Positions 1 to 9,288 of a DNA stretch of 23,127 bases are shown here, in pieces. Both the position numbers and the translations under genes were made by a program. Under the pieces are notes generated by a model. The model searched no databases and was not told the DNA's origin. It was given only the letters and a program-made list of their open reading frames with translations. Source of the DNA: Gracilariopsis chorda (Eukaryota; Rhodophyta; Florideophyceae; Gracilariales; Gracilariaceae). Numbering within the stretch: position 1 is the first letter of the stretch; the number at the start of each line of letters is the position of its first letter. Location: contig NBIV01000980.1 in assembly GCA_003194525.1 (NCBI GenBank), positions 1 to 23,127 on the forward strand, in the 5' to 3' direction.

Positions 1-515
1 AGTGTACGTGTGTGCAGGGGATACTGGTGAAGTGGTTGACACTGGTACAAGTGGTACAGTAGTGGTTGGTACAATGGTAAGGTGCGCATGCACTGTCAAC
101 AGGTTTACACATGCCACGGGTATATTTGATGACATGGCACTAACACCACAGGTTACGTGCCGACTTACCGTGACGTGTTGACTTACCGTGATGTGTTGGC
201 ATGCTGGCGTGTGTTGGAGTCGTGAATTTGTGCCTTGTCATGGTCATGTGTATGCACGTAACTATTACGGAACGTTGGTGCGTTGGTGTGCGTTGATGTA
301 ATGAGGTTGTGCTGAGCTGGCTATGTCATGTTAGATGATGATTGGTAGTATTGAGTGTCCCTGCTTAGTGGTTTAGGTTTTACTTGTAGTTGGTGTTCCG
401 CGCAATTCGAGTTTAGAGTGGTACATAAGATGTGCCTGAAGGACCTCCAAGTAAATCCAAGCTAGAGCTGGCGAACTTCCCTTCCATCCCCTCAACTTCC
501 TTTCAACTTTCAACA
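1..515 (+). repeat. LTR of unit A, 5' end outside the window
   Basis: Position 1 corresponds to about 3336 in the LTR of unit B, so roughly 230 bp of the LTR lie upstream of the window. The right end, CAACA at 511-515, pairs with the TGTTG that opens the complete LTRs. The TATA-like box reads TACATAAG at 422-429. About 30 bp present in the other LTRs are missing near 128-133, as if lost between two GATGAC repeats. Confidence 0.9.
422..429 (+). promoter_or_regulatory. LTR TATA-like box, variant TACATAAG
   Basis: This is the same position as the TATATAAG of units B, D, E and F, about 90 bp before the LTR end. A single T-to-C change gives TACATAAG, shared only with unit C. Transcription would be expected to start 25-30 bp downstream, near 450, which leaves an R-U5 segment of about 60 bp. 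Confidence 0.55.
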
Positions 516-549
516 GGTTATGGGCCCAGCCCCGCTGACCGCTGCCGCT
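516..549 (+). other. Primer binding site of unit A (half-tRNA type)
   Basis: Directly after the LTR end, the core GGTTATGGGCCCAGC (516-530) is the reverse complement of the anticodon arm of eukaryotic initiator tRNA-Met (GCTGGGCCCATAACC, anticodon CAT). Positions 531-549 continue with resemblance to the complement of the D-arm side. This is the copia/Ty5 arrangement, in which a cleaved 5' tRNA half primes minus-strand synthesis, rather than the usual pairing with the tRNA 3' end. Confidence 0.85.
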
Positions 550-1722
550 ATCCCTTTCCGTATCGTTCGTCTGTCGCCGCTCTCCCTCACTGCCGTTCAT
601 CCGTTTCGCTGTTTTGCCTCTTTCGTCGTTGCGTCGGGTGTCTTGATCCCATTGTTGGTCGGTGTTGGTCATTCTCCTTTGGTTTGCGTTCCTCCCTGAG
701 GGCTTTGGTGGTAGTGGTTCGACGTTTACTTCCTATTGTTGTTGAGTTGGGCCTCCGTTGTTGCCCGTGTTGTCGATCGCTATCTACTTGTGTGTGACAC
801 TCCCTCTATCTTTGTGTTTTGGGATCCCCGAGTCGTTTGTCGGGTCGTATCCGTGAGGTCGAGTCGGTCTAGTTTCGAAGTCTGGGCTCCGTGATCGTGT
901 GCTCAGCAGTTGTTTGTTTTTCGTGTTTCTTAATCATCATCTGGTGTCCAGTGCGACGAGCGGTTGATCCGGGTTACTTTGGGTGATTCCAGGTATCCGG
1001 GGACGTGAGCCTGGCGGCTTGAACCAAAGCGGGTGTACTGTCGAGCGGCTTCCCACCGGTCCATTTGGACAGATAACGGTGACGGTCGTTAAGACCTGGT
1101 AAGTTCAGCGGTGCATCTGTGGACGGGGTGCCGTGGCGTACTGCGCTGGTGCGGGTGATTGAATTATTTGTTTTGATCCTGACTGCGTGTCGGGATTCTT
1201 GGGCTGTTGCGAAGGTATTCCATAACGAGCTTTTGATCCGTGCATCTGACCTTGGGCGTTTGTGCGGGAGGCGACGTGGCGTAGGCTGACCTCCTTCTTA
1301 GGATCAGGCCGCGTGTGACCTTAAGTGGTTGCGCGTTAGCAGCGTACTTTGGTTGCCATAGTAGCTTCAGTTTCGAGGTCGCGCAAGTTCTTGCAAGAGG
1401 CCAGAAAGGGTTTATACTTGGTGAAGGCATATCTTGGGTCATTACCATCCTCTGGAAGCCTCGTAGAGAGCGACGCATCTTCTCCTTAGACGTAGGAGAG
1501 GGAAGACAGAAGAAGACGTCTTGTACCCGGAGCATCTCCGGGGCCAGGGGTCCGACACCCTAGGGTAGCGGAGGTAGTTTCTCCCGTCAGTGCGCCCGAA
1601 TTTGAAGTTTTGTTGTTGTTGTTGTCGTTGTTTTTGTTGTTATTGTTTGTCGTTGTTGCCATTTTTGTACTACTTAAGTGCCGTAGGTCTTTCATCGCAC
1701 CTGTGCTGTTTGTTGACATCCA
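516..1722 (+). other. 5' leader of unit A, about 1.2 kb, no ATG except in PBS
   Basis: This is the untranslated leader between the LTR and gag. On the + strand I read no ATG between the PBS ATG (520-522) and the gag ATG (1723). The segment is poor in A and rich in G and T. It holds a perfect hairpin CCCGGAG-CAT-CTCCGGG at 1526-1542, the palindromes AAGACGTCTT (1513-1522) and ACCCTAGGGT (1557-1566), and a GTT-rich tract at about 1608-1660. A splice-like pair, GTAAGT at 1099 and TACTAC...GTAG ending at 1686, is also present. No protein-coding gene is supported here. Confidence 0.75.
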
Positions 1723-3104
1723 ATGGATTCATTTGTGGCATCAAGATTGAAAAGTTGGGCGAGGAACTTCCATGTATGCAAGCAAAAGGTTGAGTTGCTG
1801 CTTGCACTCAAGGACCTCGATGACCATCTTGAATCAACCAGGCCTACGGACGATGACGAGTTGTCAGCATGGAAGAAGAAAGACGCCAAGGCCAGGGTTA
1901 TTGGTCTCAGCATCAGTGATGAGCATTTGGACCATGTGAGGGATACCGAGAATGCTGCGGAAATGTGGAAAGCCATTTGCGATGTGTTCCAGCGTAAAAC
2001 GCTGCTCAACCGAATCAATGCAAGACGTGCCTTCTACACAGCCAAGATGCGAGATGATGAGAAAATGTTACACTTCATCAATCGTGTTCGTCATCTTGCA
2101 TCGGATCTGAAGAGCATGGACGTAGTGGTTGAGGAAGAAGACATCGCTATGGCAATCCTATGTGGGCTACCAGACCGCTTCGAACACCTCATTGTCGCTA
2201 TTGACACCACGATTGGTGATCGTAAACTCGATTTAGAGTTTGTGAAGAGTCGTTTGCTGCAAGAGGAACAGCGAATGAACGATCGTGCCAAGGAGGAGTC
2301 CGGAAGTGACACGGCTTTGGTCGGTGCGCAGTCACGAAAGAAGTCCATGGTGTGCTACTACTGTGGTAAGAAGGGGCATATCCAGAGAAACTGTTTCAAG
2401 AGACAACGTGACGAAGCTAGCAAAGAGCAGAGTGCTGCCGCAAACCCAGCTGTGCAGACCGATCTCGGCAACGAGAAACGAGGATGTGACAGTGACTCTG
2501 ACTTTGTTTGTCTCATTGCGACAGGTTCTGTGGAAGAAAGTATCAGTGACTGGATCATTGACTCTGGTGCCACCGCCCATATGACGTATGACGAGTCCAT
2601 GTTTGACAGTTATAGCAAAAGAGAGTCTGCCGGTGTGAGTATCGGCAATGACTCGAAGCTGGAGTCTCTTGGTCATGGCAGTGTCCACCTCGATCTCGCG
2701 CTGTTGAAGGGCGTAAGAGCAAGTGCCGGTTGGGTGAAGTAGTGCACGTACCGAATTTAAGGTATCATCTGCTGTCAGTGTCTGCGATGTGTGACCTGGG
2801 TGCGCGAGTGGTGTTTGACAAAACCAAAGTATGTGTATACAAAGGCAACACCATGATCGCCCAGGGCCGTCGCATCAAAGGACTGTACTACCTATGTACC
2901 GCGATTGAAGTACCAGAAGACATGGACAACGCACTTGTGACTGACCTGTCACTATGGCATGCTCGAATGGCTCATGTGAATGTGGATGGTATCAAACATA
3001 TGGCTCGTAACGGTGTTGCGTCAGGGCTGAATGTGGACTTGAATCAATCTGACTCATCTACACGTGTGCTTTGTGGACCTAGTGGACAGGTAAGGTTCAC
3101 GGCT
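1723..3104 (+). pseudogene. gag-protease-pre-integrase remnant of unit A
   Basis: The longest single frame runs 1723-2742 (339 codons). The N-terminal gag region resembles the copia-type gag families (DUF4219 then UBN2). A retroviral-type zinc knuckle with the pattern C-x2-C-x4-H-x4-C lies at residues 211-224 (2353-2394). The aspartic protease motif DSGAT starts at residue 280 (2560). Near 1731-1770 small compensating deletions put about 13 residues out of frame, and the conserved Trp of the WKQ segment has become Cys. A two-base insertion near 2700 shifts frame; the pre-integrase part continues from 2730 to 3116 in another frame, running into the next LTR. The HHCC module keeps H-x4-H, but a deletion near 3050 removes the CDSC pair. 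Gag and protease share one frame, as expected for a fused copia polyprotein. Confidence 0.85.
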
Positions 3105-3518
3105 TGTTGGCAGTAGTACCTGTGCTGTCACTGAAAACCAAATGTTCCGGGGAGCATGGGCTGTTTTAGAGGGTACCTCTGCAAAAGCGCATATGCGCGT
3201 GTGCGCGAACCCAACGTGAAACTGGCTTCTGATTGGCTACTGCAAATGTACATATGCAACGTGGTGCGTACAAGTGGTATGGCATAACTGGATCGGTTGG
3301 ACACACCCACGTGTCCAGCTACTACAGTGGTCACAGTGTACGGGGTGTACTGGTGAAGTGGTTGACACCTGGTACAAGTGGTACAGCAGTGGTTGGTACA
3401 ATGGTAAGGTGCGCATGCACTGTCAACAGGTTTACACATGCACGGGTATATTGATGACGTGGGGTGTTGTGTGCATTGCCACATGATGACATGGCACTAA
3501 CACCACAGGTTACGTGCC

Positions 3519-3554
3519 GACTTACCGTGACGTGTTGACTTACCGTGATGTGTT
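3519..3554 (+). repeat. 18-bp direct tandem repeat in the LTR U3
   Basis: Two copies of GACTTACCGTGAYGTGTT lie end to end (3519-3536 and 3537-3554), differing at one base (C/T). The pair is kept in every LTR of the window. Short U3 repeats upstream of the TATA box are often enhancer-like in LTR elements; that role is inferred. Confidence 0.6.
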
Positions 3555-3779
3555 GGCATGTGCTGGCGTGTGTTGGAGTCGTGAATTTGTGCCTTGTCAT
3601 GGTCATGTGTATGCACGTAACTATTACAGAACATTGGTGCGTTGGTGTGCGTTGGTGTAATGAGGTTGTGCTGAACTGGCTATGTCATGTTAGATGATGA
3701 TTGGTAGTATTGAGTGTCCCTGCTTAGTGGTTTTTTTTACTTGTAGTTGGTGTTCCCGCGCAATTCGAGTTTAGAGTGG

Positions 3780-3787
3780 TATATAAG
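3780..3787 (+). promoter_or_regulatory. LTR TATA box (TATATAAG)
   Basis: A canonical TATATAAG lies about 90 bp before the LTR end and upstream of the ATG-free stretch. The equivalent box is TATATAAG in units D, E and F, but TACATAAG in A and C. Confidence 0.65.
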
Positions 3788-3872
3788 ATGTGCCTGAAGG
3801 ACCTCCAAGTAAATCCAAGCAGAGCTGGCGAACTTCCCTTCCATCCCCTCAACTTTCTTTCAACTTTCAACA

Positions 3873-3900
3873 GGTTATGGGCCCAGCCCGCTCGCTGCCG
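3873..3900 (+). other. Primer binding site of unit B
   Basis: The core GGTTATGGGCCCAGC (3873-3887) directly abuts the LTR end and is complementary to the initiator tRNA-Met anticodon arm. A few bases are missing just after the core compared with the other units (GCCCGCTCGCTG in place of GCCCCGCTGACCGCTG), which would weaken extended D-arm pairing if real. Confidence 0.8.
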
Positions 3901-5085
3901 CTATCCCTTTCCGTATCGTTCGTCTGTCGCCGCTCTCCCTCACCGCCGTTCATCCGTTTCGCTGTTGTTGCCTCTTTCGTCGTTGCGTCGGGTGTCTTGA
4001 TCCCATTGTTGGTCGGTGTTGGTCATTCTCCTTGGTTTGCGTTCCTCCCTGAGGGCGTTGTGGTGGTAGTGGTTCGACGTTTACTTCCTATCGTTGTTGA
4101 GTTGGGCCTCCGTTGTTGCCCGTGTTGTCGATCGCTATCTACTTTGTGTGTGACACTCCCTCTATCTTGTGTTTTAGGATCCCCGAGTCGTTTGTCGGGT
4201 CGTATCCGTGAGGTCGAGTCGGTCTAGTTTCGAAGTCTGGGCTCCGTGATCGTGTGTCAGCAGTTGTTTGTTTTTCGTGTTTGTTAATCATCATCTGGTG
4301 TCCAGTGCGACGAGCGGTTGATCCGGGTTACTTTGGGTGATTCCAGGTATCCGGGGACGTGAGCCTGGCGGCTTGAACCAAAGCGGGTGTACTGTCGAGC
4401 GGCTTCCCACCGGTCCATTTGGACAGATAACGGTGACGGTCGTTAAGACCTGGTAAGTTCAGCGGGTGCATCTGTGGACGGGGTGCCGTGGCGTACTGCG
4501 CTGGTGCGGGTGATTGAATTATTTGTTTTGATCCTGACTGCGTGTCGGGATTCTTGGGCTGTTGCGAAGGTATTCCATAACGAGCTTTTGATCCGTGCAT
4601 CTGACCCTTGGGCGTTTGTGCGGGGAGGCGACGTGGCGTAGGCTGACCTCCTTCTTAGGATCAGGCCGCGTGTGACCTTAAGTGGTTGCGCGTTAGCAGC
4701 GTACTTTGGTTGCCATAGTAGCTTCAGTTGCGAGGTCGCGCAAGTTCTTGCAAGAGGCCAGAGAGGGTTATACTTGGTGAAGGCATATCTTGGGTCATTA
4801 ACCATCCTCTGGAAGCCTCGTAGAGAGCGACGCATCTTCTCCTTAGACGTAGGAGAGGGAAGACAGAAGAAGACGTCTTGTACCCGGAGCATCTCCGGGG
4901 GCCAGGGGTCCGACACCCTAGGGTAGCGCGGAGGTAGTTTCTCCCGTCAGTGCGCCCGAATTTGAAGTTTTGTTGTTGTTGTTGTCGTTGTTTTTTGTTA
5001 TTGTTGTCGTTGTTGCCATTTTTGTACTACTTAAGTGCCGTAGGTCTTTCATCGCACCTGTGCTGTTTGTTGACATCTACCAAGC
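3873..5085 (+). other. 5' leader of unit B
   Basis: The organisation matches the leaders of the other units, at about 1.2 kb. It holds the hairpin CCCGGAG-CAT-CTCCGGG at 4883-4899, the GTT-rich tract from about 4968, and the gag ATG at 5086 in the context CCAAGCATGG. Reading frames on either strand change length and frame from copy to copy, so none is called as a gene. Confidence 0.75.
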
Positions 5086-5800
5086 ATGGATTCATTCGGT
5101 GGCATCAAGATTGAAAAGTTGGGCGAGGATAACTTCCATGTATGGAAGCAAAAGGTTGAGTTGCTGCTTGCACTCAAGGACCTCGATGACCATCTTGAAT
5201 CAACCAGGCCTACGGACGATGACGAGTTGTCAGCATGGAAGAAGAAAGACGCCAAGGCCAGGGCTGTTATTGGTCTCAGCATCAGTGATGAGCATTTGGA
5301 CCATGTGAGGGATACCGAGAATGCTGCGGAAATGTGGAAAGCATTTGCGATGTGTTCCAGCGGTAAAAACGCTGCTCACCGAATCAATGCAAGACGTGCC
5401 TTCTACACAGCCAAGATGCGAGATGATGAGAAAAATGTTAACACTTCATCAATCGTGTTCGGTCATCTTGCATCGGATCTGAAGAGCATGGACGTAGTGG
5501 TTGAGGAGGAAGACATCGCTATGGCAATCCTATGTGGGCTACCAGACCGCTTCGAACACCTCATTGTCGCTATTGACACCACGATTGGTGATCGTAAACT
5601 CGATTTTAGAGTTTGTGAAGAGTCGTTTGCTGCAAGAGGAACAGCGAATGAACGATCGTGCCAAGGAGGAGTCCGGAAGTGACACGGCTTTGGTCGGTGC
5701 GCAGTCACGAAAGAAGTCCATGGTGTGCTACTACTGTGGTAAGAAGGGGCATATCCAGAGAAACTGTTTTCAAGAGACAACGTGACGAAGCTAGCAAAGA
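5086..5800 (+). pseudogene. Gag region of unit B, frameshifted
   Basis: The ATG at 5086 opens a copia-type capsid region. The first 80 residues carry the FHVWKQKVELLL signature typical of DUF4219 and the helical UBN2 family, and a CCHC zinc knuckle follows at about 5729-5770. Frame is lost near 5340 by one missing base and regained by extra bases near 5365-5460. It is lost again at about 5605 through an extra T and corrected after the knuckle by an extra T near 5768. Gag would assemble the virus-like particle, and the knuckle would bind genomic RNA. Confidence 0.82.
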
Positions 5801-6115
5801 GCAGAGTGCTGCCGCAAACCCAGCTGTGCAGACCAATCTCGGCAACGAGAAACGAGGATGTGACAGTGACTCTGACTTTGTTTGTCTCATTGCGACAGGT
5901 TCTGTGGAAGAAAGTATCAGTGACTGGATCATTGACTCTGGTGCCACCGCCCATATGACGTATGACGAGTCCATGTTTGACAGTTATAGCAAAAGAGAGT
6001 CTGCCGGTGTGAGTATCGGCAATGACTCGAAGCTGGAGTCTCTTGGTCATGGCAGTGTCCACCTCGATCTCGCTGTTGAAGGGCGTAAGAGCAAGTGCCG
6101 GTTGGGTGAAGTAGT
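5801..6115 (+). pseudogene. Aspartic protease region of unit B
   Basis: The catalytic motif WIIDSGATAHM has its DSG codons at 5934-5942. Copia-type proteases use a single DSG/DTG per monomer and act as homodimers to cleave the Gag-Pol polyprotein. A Ser/Asp-rich linker of about 50 residues separates it from the zinc knuckle. The frame from 5658 is open through this domain to 6416. The C-terminal end of the domain merges into the pre-integrase region without a clear boundary. Confidence 0.82.
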
Positions 6116-7375
6116 GCACGTACCGAATCTAAGGTATCATCTGCTGTCAGTATCTGCGATGTGTGACCTGGGTGCGCGAGTGGTGTTTGACAAAACCAAA
6201 GTATGTGTATACAAAGGCAACACCATGATCGCCCAGGGCCGTCGCAATCAAAGGACTGTACTACCTATGTACGCGATTGAAGTACCAGAAGACATGGACA
6301 ACGCACTTGTGACTGACCTGTCACTATGGCTATGCTCGAATGGCTCATGTGAATGTGGGATGGTATCAAACATATGGCTCGTAAACGGTGTTGTGTCAGG
6401 GCTGATGTGGACTTGAATCAATCGATGGATGTGTGTGACTCTTGTGTAGTGGGAAAATCTACACGTTGCTCCAACTCCCAAGCAAGGGGGGGAACGGGCC
6501 TTTGCACCCATTGGACCTAGTGCATTCGGACGTGTAAGGGGCTCAACTGAAGCATGGGCACTATATGCGCGTGTGTGACTGATTGGCTACTGTGCAATAC
6601 GCATAACTGGATCGGTTTGTTACTACCAACTCTGGTACCCGCGCATGCACTGGGGCACCACCACATGATGGGGTGGTGATGACCCACCAATGGTCCACGG
6701 AACATGCTTGTTGGGCTCATGCCTACTTTTCACACCTCCATCGATGATCACTCCCGTTTTTGCTTCTTGTACATGCTCAAGACCAAGGATGAGGTGTTCC
6801 ACGTGTTCGTGAAGGTGGCTCAAGATGGTTCAAAATCAGAGTGACCGACATGTGAAAACCATCACCGCACGTGAGTCTGTGCTACATGCGTTACGGCACA
6901 GACAATGCTGGTGAATAGTGTCAAAGAAGTTTTCACAAGAGCTTGAACGTCACGGTATTGAACATCAGCGAACGGTGCCTTACAATCCACATCAGAATGG
7001 TCTGGCCGAACGGTTCAACCGAAACACTCATGGACTTGGTGAGATCGATGCTGCATCACAAGAAACTGCCAAAGAGCTTCTGGGCTGAAGCATTGAGCGT
7101 TGCAGTTGTATGTGCGCAATCGAGTCACCTGCAAAGGCCCTTCCGAGTGACGTGACACCACTCGAGATGTGGAGTGGATATGAACCTGACTTGAGCAATC
7201 TGCGTGTGTTCGGTAGCCGGTGCTTGGTACAAGTGGTGGACCACAAGCTGAAGAAGCTGGAGCAACGTGCCGTGTGAGGCGAATCTTTATTGGGTACACA
7301 TCTGGATCGAACGGTTTACAAACTGTGGGATGCGCAAAAGAAGAAGGTGGTTGTGTCGAGGGATGTCTGGTTTGA
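6116..7375 (+). pseudogene. Integrase region of unit B, scrambled in the core
   Basis: Begins with a GAG_pre-integrase segment (VPNLRYHLLS) and an HHCC zinc module ending in CDSC. The first catalytic Asp is in HSD (6529-6531), the second Asp in TDNAGE (6901-6903) and the Glu in NGLAER (7008-7010). The second Asp and Glu are about 35 residues apart, as usual for DDE integrases. The stretch 6532-6727 is not integrase but broken LTR-like pieces, which makes the D-to-D distance about 150 bp too long judged from unit F. Further frameshifts lie near 6300-6420, 6915 and 7110-7280. The C-terminal segment VVVSRDVWFDE near 7350-7380 is typical of copia integrases. The protein would insert the cDNA; as written it could not. 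Confidence 0.8.
6532..6727 (+). other. Mosaic segment: LTR fragments inside integrase
   Basis: Short matches to the LTR occur in LTR order: AGCATGGGC, ATATGCGCGTGTG, CTGATTGGCTACTG, GCATAACTGGATCGGTT, CGCGCATGCACTG and CCACATGATG. They are separated by gaps and compressed into about 196 bp, where the LTR spans about 340 bp. Integrase sequence resumes near 6716-6740. It looks like a blend of two read populations, LTR next versus integrase next. A degraded nested insertion is less likely. Confidence 0.7.
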
Positions 7376-7734
7376 CGAATGTAGTGGTTCAGATCAAGGT
7401 ACTGACCACGTTAATGATGACGACTATGCTGAGATCGACATCTCGGACAAGCCGAAATCAAACATCACCTCCACCTCTACTACACCCATCGATGCTGCCC
7501 AAGTTGAACCCGCTGCACCAGATACTGCACCAGAAGAAGCTTCAGGCAGTGGCCACGATGAGCCCACAGCTCAGACAGAAGTTGAGCCAGACGTACCAGA
7601 TCCACCACCACTTCGGAGATCCACTCGTGAGCGTAGAGCGCCTACCTCGTGGTGGCGCGGAACTGCCCTACTCACTGCCAGTGATGACATCCCATCCTCA
7701 TACTCGGATGCAGTGTCACGTCCTGATTCAAAAG
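7376..7734 (+). pseudogene. Linker between integrase and reverse transcriptase (unit B)
   Basis: This lies in the open frame 7290-7760. It is a low-complexity acidic, Ser/Thr- and Pro-rich stretch followed by the basic patch RRSTRERRAP near 7612-7645. Copia-type Pol commonly has such a disordered tether here, and in yeast Ty1 the integrase tail carries basic nuclear-localisation signals. A similar role for the basic patch is only a suggestion. Confidence 0.6.
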
Positions 7735-8560
7735 CGTGGACTCAAGGCCATGAACAGTGAGTACGAGTCTCTGATGGAGCATGACACATGGGAGTTAGTG
7801 CCAAGGCCAGCTGACAGCAACGTGATATCATCCAAGTGGGTATTTGTGCAAAAAATATGAGGCTGGCGACAACGATGAACCGACAGTGAGGTACAAGGCT
7901 CGTGTGGTGGCTCGAGGGTTTTCTGGCAGATCGAAGGTGTAGACTTCTCCGAGACGTATGCACCAGTGGTCAAATTCACATCCATTAGAATGATTCTGTC
8001 CATTGTAGCAGTGCAGAACTATCATCTGCACCAGATGGATGTGAAGACTGCATTGTTGAATGGCGACCTGGAAGAGACTGTGTACATGGAGCAGCCGGAC
8101 GGATTCATCAAACCTGGGAACGAGGACTTGGTATGCCTTCTCAAGAAAGCCATCTATGGGCTACGACAGGCATCAAGGCAGTGGTTTGCAAAGATGTACT
8201 TGTTCCTCGTGGGTTGGATGGGTCTGAAGCCAAACGTTGCAGACGAGTGCGTCTACACCGGAGAGGTACTGGGAGCGGCTTGTGATCATTGCTCTTTATG
8301 TGGACGACTTGCTCATTGCGAGTCCAAGTATGGAGACAATGATCGCGTAAAGCGTGAACTGTCAAAACGTTTTTCAGATGAAGGATCTCAGTGAAGCGCG
8401 CATGGTACTTGGGTTCGAGATCCATCGTGATCGATCCAAAAGACAGCTGTACCTGACACAGTCTGCATACACGCGTAAGGTCTTAGAACGTTTTGGCATG
8501 TTGCAGTGCAAACCAATGGACACTCCCATGGACTCCGGTGTTGACCTCACTAAGGTAGAA
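7735..8560 (+). pseudogene. Reverse transcriptase region of unit B
   Basis: Copia RT (RVT_2) landmarks appear in order: EYESLMEHDTWELVPRP near 7757-7807, VRYKARVVARGF near 7886-7921, QMDVKTALLNG with its first catalytic Asp at 8038-8040, KKAIYGLRQASRQW near 8144-8185, and the YVDD box at 8297-8308 with the remaining catalytic Asp pair. These motifs fall in different frames: breaks occur near 7745, 7855, 7930, 8190-8290 and 8347. The residues of the active site are all present, so decay by substitution is not evident. The enzyme would copy genomic RNA into cDNA in the particle. Confidence 0.85.
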
Positions 8561-9286
8561 GAGCCTCTGACGAACATCCCGTATCGCCAGGTGATCGGTT
8601 GTCTGATGTATCTCTCTGTTGGCACTCGACCGGACATCTCGTTTGCAGTGTCCAAGCTAGCCAAGTATGTCGAGAAACCTGGAGAGACTCATTGGGAAAG
8701 CGGTCAAGCGTGTTCTGCGTTACCTCAATGGCACTCGCTCCTCGGACTTACTTATGGCACCACGACTGATACTCAGCTGTATGGATACGTAGACTCTGAC
8801 TTGGCAAGTGATACATCCAACCGCAAGTCCACCAGTGGGTATGTGTTCATGATGTGCGGTGCTCCTGTGTCTTGGAGCTCGCGCCAACAGGAAGTAGTTG
8901 CATTGTCTAGCGCTGAGGCTGAGTATGTGAGTCTGTGCAGTGGGACGAAGGAAGCGATCTGGCTGAGACGACTGTGGAGTGGCATTGGCAACGCAAGTGG
9001 ACTACACGTGGATGAGTCAGTGACGCTAATGGTTGAGCCCACAACTGTGTACGTGGACAACCAAGGTTGCATCGACCTTGCTCGAAATGGAGTTGTGAAA
9101 CAAGCGTACTAAGCACATTGAATATTAGCTTTCACTTTCACCAGAGAGGCTCTACGCAACAAAGCCGTCCAGTTGCAGTACTGTTCCACGGAAGACATGG
9201 TTGCCGATATGCTGACGAAAGCGCTCGGTCGAGTTTGGCTGGCAAGGTTCCGCGGTGACTGTGGCTTGCTCCCCTTAGACCTTTGA
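8561..9286 (+). pseudogene. RT thumb and RNase H region of unit B, Pol C-terminus
   Basis: The frame 8354-9112 carries the connection segment YRQVIGCLMYLSVGTRPDIS and then copia RNase H motifs: YVDSDLASD, SGYVFMM, SSAEAEY near 8908-8930 and VYVDNQGCIDLARN near 9050-9090. A frameshift near 9105 breaks the HI..HF segment, after which DMLTKAL (typical Pol tail) leads to TGA at 9284-9286. RNase H degrades the RNA template and would leave the PPT primer located 10 bases after the stop. This tail is present once in the window. Confidence 0.85.
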
Positions 9287-9288
9287 AG

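Larger units (their letters stand above)
3105..3872 (+). repeat. 5' LTR of unit B (complete, 768 bp)
   Basis: It starts TGTTGGCAGT and ends CAACA, giving a 5-bp terminal inverted repeat TGTTG/CAACA. The left boundary is fixed by the PPT-LTR junction of the next LTR (9307), and the right boundary by the PBS. It contains a CCAAT-type ATTGG, the palindrome GCGCATATGCGC (3187-3198), GGACAC...GTGTCC with an internal CACGTG (3299-3316), an 18-bp tandem repeat (3519-3554) and a TATA box (3780-3787). No AATAAA is seen, so the polyadenylation signal is unassigned. Confidence 0.92.

Noticed and set aside
432..797. Forward frame starting just after the TATA box (121 codons in A, similar in B-F)
   Set aside because: Its ATG lies only about 10 bp downstream of the TATA box, so upstream of the likely transcript start, and its C-terminal part changes between units.
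1557..1566. ACCCTAGGGT as a telomere-like or chromosome-end signal
   Set aside because: Single 10-bp palindrome inside the leader of each unit with no tandem repeat; part of the leader structure cluster.
1608..1660. GTT microsatellite as an independent repeat locus
   Set aside because: It is at the same place in every leader, so it is part of the element; only its length varies, and it is most disturbed in unit F.
3233..3486. Short forward and reverse frames inside every LTR
   Set aside because: They sit in U3, vary between copies and have no recognisable domain; simple LTR shadows.
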